NCBI RefSeq assembly: GCF_039544005.1
Contig: NZ_BAABKV010000001.1
Coordinates: 2,294,001-2,358,000 of the forward strand
Reading direction: 5' to 3'
Source of the DNA: Kitasatospora paranensis
GTDB lineage: Bacteria > Actinomycetota > Actinomycetes > Streptomycetales > Streptomycetaceae
Length of the DNA: 64,000 bases
In this document: positions 16,069 to 24,167 of the stretch, one piece after another
How positions within the stretch are numbered: position 1 is the first letter of the stretch
Layout: every line of letters begins with the position of its first letter
The notes under the pieces: generated by a model
Told to the model about the DNA's origin: nothing
What the model saw: only the letters and a program-made list of their open reading frames with translations
Database searches by the model: none
Program-made: the position numbers and the translations under genes

Positions 16069-16091
16069 CGGTAACTTACCGATCAGTAAGT
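16069..16091. promoter_or_regulatory. Operator-like palindromes, copy 2, ahead of the SGNH gene
   Basis: CGGTAA-C-TTACCG is a perfect palindrome. It overlaps a second one, ACTTAC-CGATCA-GTAAGT, at 16074-16091. The length and A/T-rich half sites fit a TetR-family dimer or pair of dimers. No regulator gene lies next to it. Confidence 0.6.
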
Positions 16092-16133
16092 GGCCCCCAC
16101 CCTCCCGCCCGTTTCTCTCCCCCAGGAGGAACC

Positions 16134-17059
16134 GTGCTCAGCCACGCCCTCAAGCGTTCGTCCGTCCTGCTCGGCACCGCCCTGCTGGCCGCCGCCACCT
16201 CGGTGTTCGGCGCCACCGGAGCCCACGCCGCCGACATCTCCGGCAGCTACGTGGCCCTCGGCGACTCGTACGCGGCCGGTGCCGGCGTCCCCGGCATCTC
16301 GGCCGGGCTCTGCCTACGTTCGGACCACAACTACGGACACCTGGTCGCCGCCGCCCTCGGCAGCTCCACCTACCGCGACGTCACCTGCGCGGCCGCCAAG
16401 ACCTCCGACCTCACGGAGGCCCAGTACGACGCCTTCATCCGGGTCAACGACCCCCAGCTGGACGCCCTGTCGGCCGACACCGGCCTGGTCACGCTCGGCA
16501 TCGGCGGCAACGACCTGGGCACCTCCGACCTCGGCGTCGGCGACGTCATCGCCACGTGCATCGCCGGGGCGGTGGTCAACCCCTTCGGCACGCCCTGCCA
16601 CGACGTCTACGCCCACGGCCACTGGGACTTCCGGACCTGGTCCTGGGTCTACGGCACCGACACCCTGGTCACCAGGATCGACGCCGCGGCCCCGCAGATC
16701 GCCGATGCCCTGCAGCGGATCCACGCCAAGGCCCCGCACGCGCGGGTCCTGCTCGTCGGCTACCCGTCCGTCCTGCCCGAGAACGAGCGCGACTGCATCG
16801 GCCGCCAGCCCATCACCGTCGGCGACGTCGCCTACCTGCGCGGCATCCTCGGCCGGCTGAACAGCGTGCTCGCCACCACGGCCGCCGCCAACGGCGCCAC
16901 CTACGTCGACACCATCGCCGCCACCCGCGGTCACGACGTCTGCTCCCAGGACCGCTGGATCGAGGGCGCCCTGCCGGGCTCCCCGCCGTGCCCTTCCACC
17001 CCAACGCGACCGGCGAGCGCGCCATGGCCGGCGCCGTCCTCCAGGCCCTCGGCCGCTGA
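16134..17059 (+). pseudogene. Secreted SGNH/GDSL esterase-lipase, frameshifted near 16981-16984
   Basis: A Sec signal peptide (MLSHALKRSSVLLGTALLAA, cleaved near AHA-AD) precedes an SGNH hydrolase: block I VALGDSYAAGAG with the nucleophile Ser, block III GGNDLG, and several Cys for disulfides, as in Streptomyces lipases of the SCO1725 type. The frame breaks at a TCCCCG run. One added C gives SPAVPFHPNATGERAM, which contains the catalytic His of block V, and a normal 308-residue end. As written the enzyme lacks that His and would read on for hundreds of codons. GTG start with GGAGGAA. It shares a divergent control region with the FAD dehydrogenase. Confidence 0.85.
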
Positions 17060-17075
17060 TCCCGCCACCGCCGAC

Positions 17076-17105
17076 GGGAACTCCCCGACCACCCGGGGAG
17101 TTCCC
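17076..17105. terminator. Terminator hairpin after the SGNH gene
   Basis: GGGAACTCCCCG pairs perfectly with CGGGGAGTTCCC over a 6-base loop, starting 17 bases after the SGNH stop. Confidence 0.85.
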
Positions 17106-17130
17106 CGGCAACCGACCCCGGGGAGCTCGC

Positions 17131-18090
17131 GTGACCACCGTGAACCACCGTTTCGTCGACTCCGCGAGCGGGCTGCGGATGCACATCGCCGAGGCGGGCG
17201 AGGGCCCGCTGGTGCTGCTGCTCCACGGCTTCCCGGAGAGCTGGTACTCCTGGCGCCACCAGCTCACCGCCCTCGCCGAGGCCGGCTACCACGCCGTCGC
17301 GCCCGACCAGCGTGGCTACGGCCGCACCGGCGGGCCGGACGCCGTCGACCGGTACACCATCCACCACCTGGCGGGGGACGCCCTCGGGCTGATCCCCGCG
17401 CTCGGTGCCCGACAGGCCGTCGTGGTCGGGCACGACTGGGGCGCACCGGTCGCCTGGCACACCGCCCTCGTCCGCCCGGACGCCGTCCGCGCCGTGGCAG
17501 GGCTCTCCGTCCCACCGCTGCCGCGCGGCGGCCGGCCACCCACCGAGGCGCTGCGCGAACTGGCCGGCGATGCCCACTACATGCTGCACTTCCAGGCGAT
17601 CGGCCCAGCCGAGGCCGAACTGGAACGCGACCTCGGCACCACCTTCCGCCGGCTGCTCGCCGGGCGGGCCGCCCTTGCCCCCGGGAGCCAGCCCCTCGTC
17701 CCCGACGGCGGCGGCTTCCTGGACGTGTTCGCCGACCCGCCCCGGCTGCCGGGCTGGCTGACCGAGGACGACATCACGTTCTTCACCGACGAGTTCACCA
17801 AGGACGGCTTCCACCGCCCACTGCACTGGTACCGCAACCTCGACCGCAACTGGGAGCTCACCGCCGCCTGGCACGGGGCCCGGATCACCCCGCCCGCCTT
17901 GCTGATCGCCGGCGAGCAGGACATGGTCGTCGCCAACGCCCGGACGAGGCAGGCGATCCCGGCCCTCACCTCGTACGTCCCCGCGCTGCGCGAACCCGTC
18001 TGGCTGCCCGGCTGCGGCCACTGGACCCAGCAGGAGCGGCCGCAGGAGGTCAACGCGGCCCTGATCGACTTCCTTCGCAGCCTGGACTGA
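17131..18090 (+). CDS. Alpha/beta hydrolase, epoxide hydrolase type
   Basis: A 319-residue alpha/beta-hydrolase with the oxyanion motif LLLHGFPESWYSW, the nucleophile elbow VVGHDWGAPVAW in which Asp replaces Ser as in epoxide hydrolases and dehalogenases, and the catalytic His in LPGCGHWTQQERP. A cap-domain Tyr (HWYRNLDRNWE) could activate an epoxide. So the likely reaction is opening of an epoxide through an aspartyl-ester intermediate; natural substrate unknown. No signal peptide. GTG start with GGGGAG eight bases upstream. It stands alone after the SGNH terminator. Confidence 0.9.
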   Translation: MTTVNHRFVDSASGLRMHIAEAGEGPLVLLLHGFPESWYSWRHQLTALAEAGYHAVAPDQRGYGRTGGPDAVDRYTIHHLAGDALGLIPALGARQAVVVGHDWGAPVAWHTALVRPDAVRAVAGLSVPPLPRGGRPPTEALRELAGDAHYMLHFQAIGPAEAELERDLGTTFRRLLAGRAALAPGSQPLVPDGGGFLDVFADPPRLPGWLTEDDITFFTDEFTKDGFHRPLHWYRNLDRNWELTAAWHGARITPPALLIAGEQDMVVANARTRQAIPALTSYVPALREPVWLPGCGHWTQQERPQEVNAALIDFLRSLD

Positions 18091-18130
18091 CACCGCCCGA
18101 CGACGGCCGGCCGCCGAGGCGTGAGTGGCC

Positions 18131-18190
18131 AGAAGTGGGCCGGCAAGGTGCGGGCCGGCAAGGTGTGAGCCGGCATGAGGTGGGCTGACA
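18131..18190. repeat. Four imperfect 15-base tandem units
   Basis: Units of the form AGGTGCGGGCCGGCA repeat four times directly after the alpha/beta-hydrolase gene, with increasing divergence in the last copy. Confidence 0.75.
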
Positions 18191-18240
18191 TGGGTCTCCG
18201 TTCGGCCGGCCGCGCACCGCGGCAGTCCCGTCAGCAGGAA

Positions 18241-18275
18241 GGAGGGCCCGGGAAGGCGGGAGGTTCCCGCCCTCC
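18241..18275. terminator. Terminator hairpin
   Basis: GGAGGG...CGGGAA pairs with TTCCCG-CCCTCC with a two-base bulge. It lies between the convergent hydrolase and ADP-ribosylglycohydrolase fragment. Confidence 0.65.
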
Positions 18276-18281
18276 CTGCAG

Positions 18282-18320
18282 AATCACCCGGCGGAATCAC
18301 CTGGCGGAATCGCCCGGCGG
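18282..18320. repeat. Three 13-base tandem units
   Basis: AATCACCCGGCGG, AATCACCTGGCGG and AATCGCCCGGCGG follow each other without a gap, ending 13 bases before the stop of the next gene. Confidence 0.8.
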
Positions 18321-18333
18321 AAGGGTGCGGCCG

Positions 18334-18749
18334 TCACCAGCCGGGGTAGCGGCCCTGCCAGTACGGGTCACGGGGCGGCACGTACTCGCCGCCGCCCGGG
18401 GAGTCGGTCAGCTCGGCGAGCAGGTCCCGGGCCAGGACGTCCAGCGGCGTTCCGTCGCGGTCCGCTCGATGCCCTGGAGGGCGGCCCAGCGGCAGTAGGC
18501 GTGCCAGAGGACCGACGGGGCGTGGCAGATCCCCCGGTGGGCCATCCGCATGTACGCCCGGATGACGCCCTCGGCGGTGAACGCGGCGAGCTGGGAGGCG
18601 ACCCCGGCCCGGAGCGGGCCCGCGACGGGCGGCACCCCGCCGAGCATGCCCAGGCTGTCGCCGAGTCCGAGCCCGAGCAGCAGCCCGCGGACCCGCGAAA
18701 CGGACGGCACCGACGGCACCGCCCCCTGCGGTCCGTCCAGCCCCACCAT
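18334..18749 (-). pseudogene. ADP-ribosylglycohydrolase N-terminal fragment, frameshifted near 18466
   Basis: The first 95 or so residues match the start of ADP-ribosylglycohydrolases: RVRGLLLGLGLGDSLG, then LRAGVASQLAAFTAEGVIRA and GICHAPSVLWHAYCRWAALQG. These enzymes remove ADP-ribose from proteins or nucleotides with two Mg ions. After ALQGIER the frame shifts by one missing base. The restored frame (DGTPLDVLARDLLAELTD) runs only about 40 more residues to a stop, ending QGRYPGW. The whole is 138 residues against about 300 for the family, so the second metal-binding half is absent even after correction. It is probably a decayed gene. ATG 18749 has AGGGGG upstream. Confidence 0.65.
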
Positions 18750-18785
18750 CTGCGCCCCCTGCGGCCGACCGTACGCGACGACCGT

Positions 18786-18822
18786 GTGCCGCGGCCGGGT
18801 GCCGCGGCCGGGTGCGACGGCC
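18786..18822. repeat. 13-base unit, two full copies and a partial third
   Basis: GTGCCGCGGCCGG occurs at 18786-18798 and 18799-18811, followed by a degenerate copy, in the short gap between the ADP-ribosylglycohydrolase fragment and the nucleotidyltransferase gene. Confidence 0.7.
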
Positions 18823-18858
18823 GTACACCACGACCGTTCGCGGCAACCCACCGTACCG

Positions 18859-19827
18859 TCAGGACCACTCCAGCGCCCGGGCCAGCCGGTCGAGCCGGTC
18901 GGCCACCGCGCTCGCGGTTCCGGCCCGGTCGGCCGCCACGCCGGGGAGACCGGCCCCGTCGACCCGGCAGCGGCGGACGGCATCCGGCCCGACCGGGTGC
19001 GGGCAGTGGGCCAGGACGGTGCGCAGCAACCGTGGGGAGGGGCGGACACCCGGGAGTTCGGCGAGCAGGACGGCGTCGTACAGGTCCTTGCCGCGGGCCG
19101 TGCCGGTACCGTCGCCGCCGCCCTCGGTGAGCAGCCAGAGCAGTTTCCAGGCGAGCGAGAGCCCGGGGCTCGCGGCCGCGACGACGGTCGGCGGCCCGCC
19201 GTCGGCACGAGGGACGGGGACGCGGACGGGCGGGTCGGGCAGCGGCTCGTCGAAGGTGAACTCCAGCCGGACGGCGCCCGGCGGCAGACCGTCGGCCTGC
19301 CAGGGGACGGTCAGGCGCACGCCGGGGGTGTCGTACTCGCGGTAGGCCCAACTCCCGCCGGTGCGCGCGGAGTCCGGGTCGAGCCGGAGGCCGGGGGCGA
19401 CGACGGGACGGCGGGCGAGGAGATCGAGCAGGTCGCCGTACGGCGGGGTGTCCCCCTCCTCCCCGGGTTCGACCACCCAGTGCAGGCCCTCGGGCGGGAG
19501 CCGGGCGACCGTGCCGCCGGGGCCGTCCAGGCCTTCCGGACACCAGAGTTCAGGTCTCCAGGCGCCGTGGGCCGCCTCGGGCCATGCCAGGACGGGGTCG
19601 AGGTCGTCGAGGTACGGACCGGGGTGCAACGGGTCGACGGGGACGGCCCGGGAGGGGCGGACGACCCAGTCGAGGTCGGCCGGTGGCCGGGCGGTGTCCG
19701 GCAGCCAGGCGAGGAGGGCGGTGCTGCCGCGCAGCACCAGCCCCTCGCACCACGGGGCCCCGGCGGCGACCGCGAGGACGTGGTCGAGGGCGGCCCGGTG
19801 GGCCTGCGGGGTCGTCCAGCTCGTCAC
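18859..19827 (-). CDS. AbiEii/AbiGii-like nucleotidyltransferase domain protein
   Basis: A 322-residue protein with the pol-beta nucleotidyltransferase signature of the AbiEii group: LRGSTALLAWLPDTARPP then ADLDWVV, which provides the GS and DxD-type metal ligands. Downstream LSLAWKLLWLL and RGKDLYDAVLLAE match the AbiEii motif III/IV Lys and Asp. AbiEii proteins are toxins of type IV abortive-infection systems or relatives that modify RNA. No AbiEi antitoxin gene (winged helix) flanks it. GTG 19827 is the only start near the domain. It is upstream of, and reads toward, the ADP-ribosylglycohydrolase fragment. Confidence 0.8.
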   Translation of the reverse strand: MTSWTTPQAHRAALDHVLAVAAGAPWCEGLVLRGSTALLAWLPDTARPPADLDWVVRPSRAVPVDPLHPGPYLDDLDPVLAWPEAAHGAWRPELWCPEGLDGPGGTVARLPPEGLHWVVEPGEEGDTPPYGDLLDLLARRPVVAPGLRLDPDSARTGGSWAYREYDTPGVRLTVPWQADGLPPGAVRLEFTFDEPLPDPPVRVPVPRADGGPPTVVAAASPGLSLAWKLLWLLTEGGGDGTGTARGKDLYDAVLLAELPGVRPSPRLLRTVLAHCPHPVGPDAVRRCRVDGAGLPGVAADRAGTASAVADRLDRLARALEWS

Positions 19828-19966
19828 GGCCGCACCGTAGCGGCCGGCACCGACAGAGCCGCCCGCCGCGATCCCCCGCCGTCCGAGACCGTCCGGAGCC
19901 GTCCAAAACCGTCAGGAGCCACAGGCAGAGGCGAGTGAAGGCAGCGGCGGGGCCCCGAAAGCGTGC

Positions 19967-20001
19967 GGGGCGCGTGCCGGGTTCGCCCCGGAACGCGCCC
20001 C
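19967..20001. terminator. Terminator hairpin after the secreted nuclease
   Basis: GGGGCGCGT pairs with ACGCGCCCC, continued by CCGGG/CCCGG after one mismatch. It lies 16 bases beyond the nuclease stop. The rest of 19828-20016 shows only short CCGTCC direct repeats. Confidence 0.7.
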
Positions 20002-20016
20002 GCCCCCTTCACCGGG

Positions 20017-22458
20017 TCACGGCTTGATGCGGACGATCTGCGGGTCGTGGTCGCTGGCCTGCGCCGCGAACTCACTGTTGATGTGGACGACGTCGTAGTC
20101 GACGTGCTGGCGCTTCAGGCCGGCGCTGACCAGGATGTGGTCGAGCACCTGCGAGTTGCCCTGGTAGACGTAGGAGTACCGCTCCCAGGACGGGAGTTCG
20201 TTGACCAGGTCGCGCAGCACGCCGCCCGAGGTGAGGGTGGTCAGCGCCGGGGAGAACTGGTAGTCGTTGAAGTCGCCGAGCGACACGATCCGGGCGTCCG
20301 GGTCGGCCGTCAGCAGCTTCTGGACGAAGTCGTGCTCCACGGTGGCCTGCTGGACGCGCTGCACCTCGGAGCTGCGGGTCGGGGCCTGGAAACGGCTGTC
20401 GATGCCCTGATCGCCGCCCTTGCTGTCGAAGTGGTTGGCGATGACGAAGAGCTTCTTGCCCTTGAACTCGAACTGGCCGACCAGCGGCTTGCGGCTGGTG
20501 GTCCAGGCCGCGTTGTTCGGGTCGATCCGGCCGGGCGAGGCGGTCAGCGAGGTCTGCTTCCCGGTGCCGGTGACGTCGACGGCGGTGGTGGAGTCGCCGC
20601 CGGGGATGTCGGTGAAGGAGATCCGCTGCGGGTTGAAGAGGAACACCTGGCGGATGTTGCCGCCCGGCTCGCCGCCGTCCTTGCCGTCCACCGGGTTGAT
20701 GGAGCGCCAGTCGTACGCGGGGCCGCCCGCCGCCTTGATGGCGTCGACGAACTTGGCGACGGTGGCGGAGGCGTCGACGGTGCCGTCGCTGACGGCGCCG
20801 TTGTTGTCCTGGATCTCCTCCAGCGCCACGACGTCGGGCGAGCGGAGGTTGGTGACGATGCCCTGCGCGAGCTGGGCGAACTTGGTGTCCGGGTCGGACG
20901 GGTCGAGGTTCTCCACGTTGTACGTGGCGATGGTGGCCTCGCTGGGCAGGGCCCGCTGGGTGACCTCTCGCTGGAGGTGGTTGTCCTTGACCGTACCGAT
21001 GCCGGTCGCGGCGATGGTGTAGCCGCCGAACTGGTTGTAGTCGAGCGGGCCCTCGGTGGTGCCGCGGAGCTCGTCGCCGACGTTGGCGACCGGGAACGGC
21101 TGCTCGGCGGCCGGGGTCAGCGACTGGATCATGATCCGGCCGCCGTTGGGGCGGTCGTAGCCGAGGTACACCGAGCCGCCGCGGGCGGTGCGCGGGTCGG
21201 CACAGTCGGTGTCCACCCACAGCTCGTTGTACGCGTCGGTGGCCTGGACGACGCGGGCGTTGTCGACCTCGACCCGCATGCCCTCCAGCGACTCGTACAG
21301 GTCGAGGGCGTAGGTCTTCGGCTGGAGGGTGAGGCCCTCGATGGAGCCGCCGGCGGCGTCCGGCGCGTACGCGCCGGGGATGGCGCGGCTGTCCAGGCGG
21401 ACGGCGGCGGGCAGCGGGTTGCCGGAGGAGACCACGGTGGTCTTCGGGCCGCTCAGCTCGGTGACGGACTGGCCGCCGCCGCTGTAGGCCGGGTAGTACT
21501 CGCTGACCTTGGCGGTGACCAGCACGGAGTCGCCGACCTTGACGGTGGGGGCGGCGCTGCCGGTGAAGACGAAGATGCCCTCGCTGGTGGCGGGGTCGGC
21601 GTCCGGGTTCGGGTCCTGCATCCAGAAGCCCTTGGAGCCGGAGGTGCGCACGCCGGTGACGATGCCGGGGATGCCCGCGATGGTGGCGCCGGTCTTCGGC
21701 GAGAGGCGGGTGGCGCCCTGGATGTCGTGGATGCGGACGGTACCGGGCTCGGTCGGGCCGGTGGAGCCGCCGCCGTCCCCGGTGTCCGCGGTCTCGCCCT
21801 TGCTGTTCACCGGGGTGGGCGCGCCGGCCTTCAGGTCGGCGGCGTTGTCGTCGGTGTCGGCGAGGCCGGCGGCGCGGGCGACCGAGGCGGTGTTGCTCGC
21901 GCCGGGCACCGCGGCGGTGCCCTCGTGCACGACGGCGGTGCCGAAGCCGACCAGGTCGCGGACCCGGCTGTCGGCGGCGCAGTCGGCCGCGGTCTTGCAG
22001 GTGAGCGGGTCGGTGCCCTGGACGAGCGCGACGGTGCCGGAGGTGGCGGAGAGCGCCAGGGTGCCGGTGGCGTCGGGGGTGGGCAGCGCGACGGTGCCGC
22101 CGGTGCCGGCGGCCTCGGCGATCAGGAACCGGCCGCCGGGGGCGACCGCGCCGGTCAGCGGGGTGACACCCCACTGGCTGGTGGCGCCGGGGGTGCCGGA
22201 GATGTACTGGACGCTCCAGCCGTCCAGGCCGAACGCGGCGCCGCCCTTGTTGGCGAGCTCGATGAAGTCGTTCTTCAGGACCGCGCCGGAGTTGCCTCCA
22301 CCGCCGTAGACCTCGGAGATGACCGCGTCGGCGGACGGCGCGGCCACCGCGGACGGCAGCGGGACGAGGACCAGCGAGGCCGCCACGGCGGACGGCAGCA
22401 GGGTCGCGCGCAGCAGCGTCCTGCGGGAACGGGGGTTGCGGGCGGTGGGTTCGGTCAC
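20017..22458 (-). CDS. ExeM/NucH-type extracellular endonuclease with lamin-tail domain
   Basis: An 813-residue secreted nuclease. After the signal peptide (SRRTLLRATLLPSAVAASLV, cleaved near AVA-AP) comes a lamin-tail domain (VISEVYGGGGNSGAV, about residues 42-215), an OB-fold ExeM domain (about 240-340) and an endonuclease/exonuclease/phosphatase domain (about 500-812). The last shows YNVENLDPSD, VALEEIQDNNGA, SLGDFNDYQFS and ASDHDPQIV, the metal and catalytic residues. It should degrade extracellular DNA for phosphate or nitrogen. GTG start with AAGGAGCCC upstream. It is monocistronic. Confidence 0.93.
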   Translation of the reverse strand: MTEPTARNPRSRRTLLRATLLPSAVAASLVLVPLPSAVAAPSADAVISEVYGGGGNSGAVLKNDFIELANKGGAAFGLDGWSVQYISGTPGATSQWGVTPLTGAVAPGGRFLIAEAAGTGGTVALPTPDATGTLALSATSGTVALVQGTDPLTCKTAADCAADSRVRDLVGFGTAVVHEGTAAVPGASNTASVARAAGLADTDDNAADLKAGAPTPVNSKGETADTGDGGGSTGPTEPGTVRIHDIQGATRLSPKTGATIAGIPGIVTGVRTSGSKGFWMQDPNPDADPATSEGIFVFTGSAAPTVKVGDSVLVTAKVSEYYPAYSGGGQSVTELSGPKTTVVSSGNPLPAAVRLDSRAIPGAYAPDAAGGSIEGLTLQPKTYALDLYESLEGMRVEVDNARVVQATDAYNELWVDTDCADPRTARGGSVYLGYDRPNGGRIMIQSLTPAAEQPFPVANVGDELRGTTEGPLDYNQFGGYTIAATGIGTVKDNHLQREVTQRALPSEATIATYNVENLDPSDPDTKFAQLAQGIVTNLRSPDVVALEEIQDNNGAVSDGTVDASATVAKFVDAIKAAGGPAYDWRSINPVDGKDGGEPGGNIRQVFLFNPQRISFTDIPGGDSTTAVDVTGTGKQTSLTASPGRIDPNNAAWTTSRKPLVGQFEFKGKKLFVIANHFDSKGGDQGIDSRFQAPTRSSEVQRVQQATVEHDFVQKLLTADPDARIVSLGDFNDYQFSPALTTLTSGGVLRDLVNELPSWERYSYVYQGNSQVLDHILVSAGLKRQHVDYDVVHINSEFAAQASDHDPQIVRIKP

Positions 22459-22710
22459 CGGAAGGGCTCCTTAATCTGCCCGCGATGTCGCGGTGAGGCG
22501 TCGCCGGGGCAGCATGGCCACCCGGACGACGTGGGGTCGCCGGGTGCGGTCGAGGGTGGGCCGGGGCAGGCGGCGGCGCCGCGGGGCGCCGTTCACTACC
22601 CGCGTAGATCAGGGGTCTGCAGCTCCCCCGGGCGCCCAAGATACGCGCGTAGAAAATGACGCGACAAGACGTCCCGCGTTAACAGTTGGTACGCCGTCAG
22701 CAAAAACGGA
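22459..22710. other. Upstream region of the nuclease gene, no gene seen
   Basis: With the terminator at 22711-22744 this makes a 324-base gap. It is less GC-rich near 22640-22700 and probably holds the nuclease promoter. I found no convincing PHO-box direct repeat. Confidence 0.5.
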
Positions 22711-22744
22711 AGGGCCGTCACCGGATGGTTCCGGTGACGGCCCT
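22711..22744 (-). terminator. Rho-independent terminator of the nickel transporter gene
   Basis: A perfect 15-base stem (AGGGCCGTCACCGGA and its complement) with a 4-base loop is followed on the minus strand by TTTTT. This is the clearest intrinsic terminator in the window. Confidence 0.93.
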
Positions 22745-22782
22745 CGCCGTCGCTGCCGGGCGCCGGGCCCGGACGGCAGGTG

Positions 22783-23889
22783 TCAGTCGGCCTCCGCCGC
22801 GGCCGTCTCGCGCATCCCGGCCGACCACTTCTGCTCGACCTTGCCGAACTTCCAGAAGGCCAGGGCGCCGGCCCAGGTGACCACGAAGAGACCGACGATG
22901 GCGTAGCCGACCGCGTTCAGGTCGAGCCCGGTGATCCAGCCGATCGGGCCGGAGGTGATGTTCAGCTTCTCGGCGAGCAGGCCGACCAGCTCGATCACGC
23001 CGATGACCAGCGCCACCAGGACGGACAGGCCGGTCACCGTGAGGTTGTAGTAGATCTTGCGGACCGGCTTGGAGAACGCCCACTCGTAGGCGAAGTTCAT
23101 GAACGAGCCGTCGATGGTGTCCAGCAGGCTCATCCCGGCCGCGAACAGCACCGGCAGCACCAGCAGCGCGTACCAGGGCAGCGAGAACGCGGCCGCGCCG
23201 CCGGCCAGCACGAGCAGCGAGACCTCGGTGGCGGTGTCGAAGCCCAGGCCGAAGAGCAGGCCGACGGGGTACATGTGCCAGGGCTTGGTGACGGCGCGGG
23301 TGACCCGGCCGAGGATCCGGTTGAGGAAGCCGCGGCGGTCCAGCTGGCGCTCCAGCTCGGCCTCGTCGAACTCGCCGACGCGCATCCGCCGGAACACCTT
23401 GAGGATGCCGTTGAAGGCGCCGAGGTTGATCAGGCCGATCAGGACGAGGAAGACGCCGGAGACGCTCACGCCGATCAGGCCGGTGGCGTTGTGCAGCGCG
23501 GAGTCGTCCGACTCGACCTGCCCGGCCAGCGAGCGGATGCCGAAGGCCAGCAGCGCGCAGAGGCCGAAGACGATCGAGGAGTGGCCGAGCGAGAACCAGA
23601 AGCCGACCGACAGCGGGCGCTTGCCCTGGCCCATCAGCTTGCGGGTGGTGTTGTCGATGGCGGCGATGTGGTCGGCGTCGAAGGCGTGCCGCATGCCGAG
23701 GGTGTACGCCGTCAGGCCCATGCCGGCGCCGAAGACCTGGCCGCCGACGTCGTAGTGGCGCGGGGCGACGATCGCGAGCAGCGTGAACCAGCCGACCACG
23801 TGCAGCAGCAGCACGAAGCCGCCCATTCCGGCGAGACGCGTCCACTCGTCCCGAGTGAGCCGGCCGCGGAGACGGCGTGGCGTGGGCAT
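22783..23889 (-). CDS. NiCoT-family nickel/cobalt transporter (HoxN/NixA type)
   Basis: A 368-residue membrane protein with about eight helices. It carries the NiCoT signature RHAFDADHIAAIDN in helix 2, whose His and Asp residues bind the metal, plus GFWFSLGHSSIVF and LLFGLGFDTATE, the other two family motifs. It imports Ni2+ and possibly Co2+ with high affinity as a single-subunit permease. ATG 23889 has GGAGG six bases upstream. A Nur-box-like element 60 bases upstream suggests nickel-dependent repression. The urease at 54-56 kb is a likely consumer of the metal. Confidence 0.95.
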   Translation of the reverse strand: MPTPRRLRGRLTRDEWTRLAGMGGFVLLLHVVGWFTLLAIVAPRHYDVGGQVFGAGMGLTAYTLGMRHAFDADHIAAIDNTTRKLMGQGKRPLSVGFWFSLGHSSIVFGLCALLAFGIRSLAGQVESDDSALHNATGLIGVSVSGVFLVLIGLINLGAFNGILKVFRRMRVGEFDEAELERQLDRRGFLNRILGRVTRAVTKPWHMYPVGLLFGLGFDTATEVSLLVLAGGAAAFSLPWYALLVLPVLFAAGMSLLDTIDGSFMNFAYEWAFSKPVRKIYYNLTVTGLSVLVALVIGVIELVGLLAEKLNITSGPIGWITGLDLNAVGYAIVGLFVVTWAGALAFWKFGKVEQKWSAGMRETAAAEAD

Positions 23890-23948
23890 GGGGTCCTCCC
23901 GGCAGTGGACGGATGAGCTGGGCCATCCTTTCCCGTCGGGCCAGGTAA

Positions 23949-23965
23949 TTGCAAGCCATGCGCAA
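23949..23965. promoter_or_regulatory. Nur-box-like element ahead of the nickel transporter
   Basis: TTGCAA-GCCAT-GCGCAA matches the Streptomyces Nur box (tTGCaa-N5-ttGCAA) at 10 of 12 defined positions. On the minus strand TTGCAA also serves as a -35 box with AAGGAT 18 bases downstream, so bound Nur would cover the promoter. Confidence 0.7.
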
Positions 23966-24167
23966 CTACCCAATGGGGGCGCACCCACCTGGGCGGATGC
24001 AGCCCCGGCGCATCTCGTGCAGGACATGTCACACGACGTACCCGATCCCTTAACCTCGCGCGCCTTCCATCGGCCCCGTCCACCCGCCGACACTCGGATC
24101 TACGCGCGAATACCACTGCCACCCGAGATCCCCCACACCCCCTCGACTCCCCACGGAGGAACGGCAG

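Noticed and set aside
22587..22612. Possible PHO box before the secreted nuclease
   Set aside because: Only one GTTCAC-like unit is present, on the wrong strand; a PHO box needs direct repeats.
23890..24167. Nickel/cobalt riboswitch ahead of the transporter
   Set aside because: No NiCo-type four-way junction pattern is visible in the short leader, and a Nur-like site explains the regulation better.
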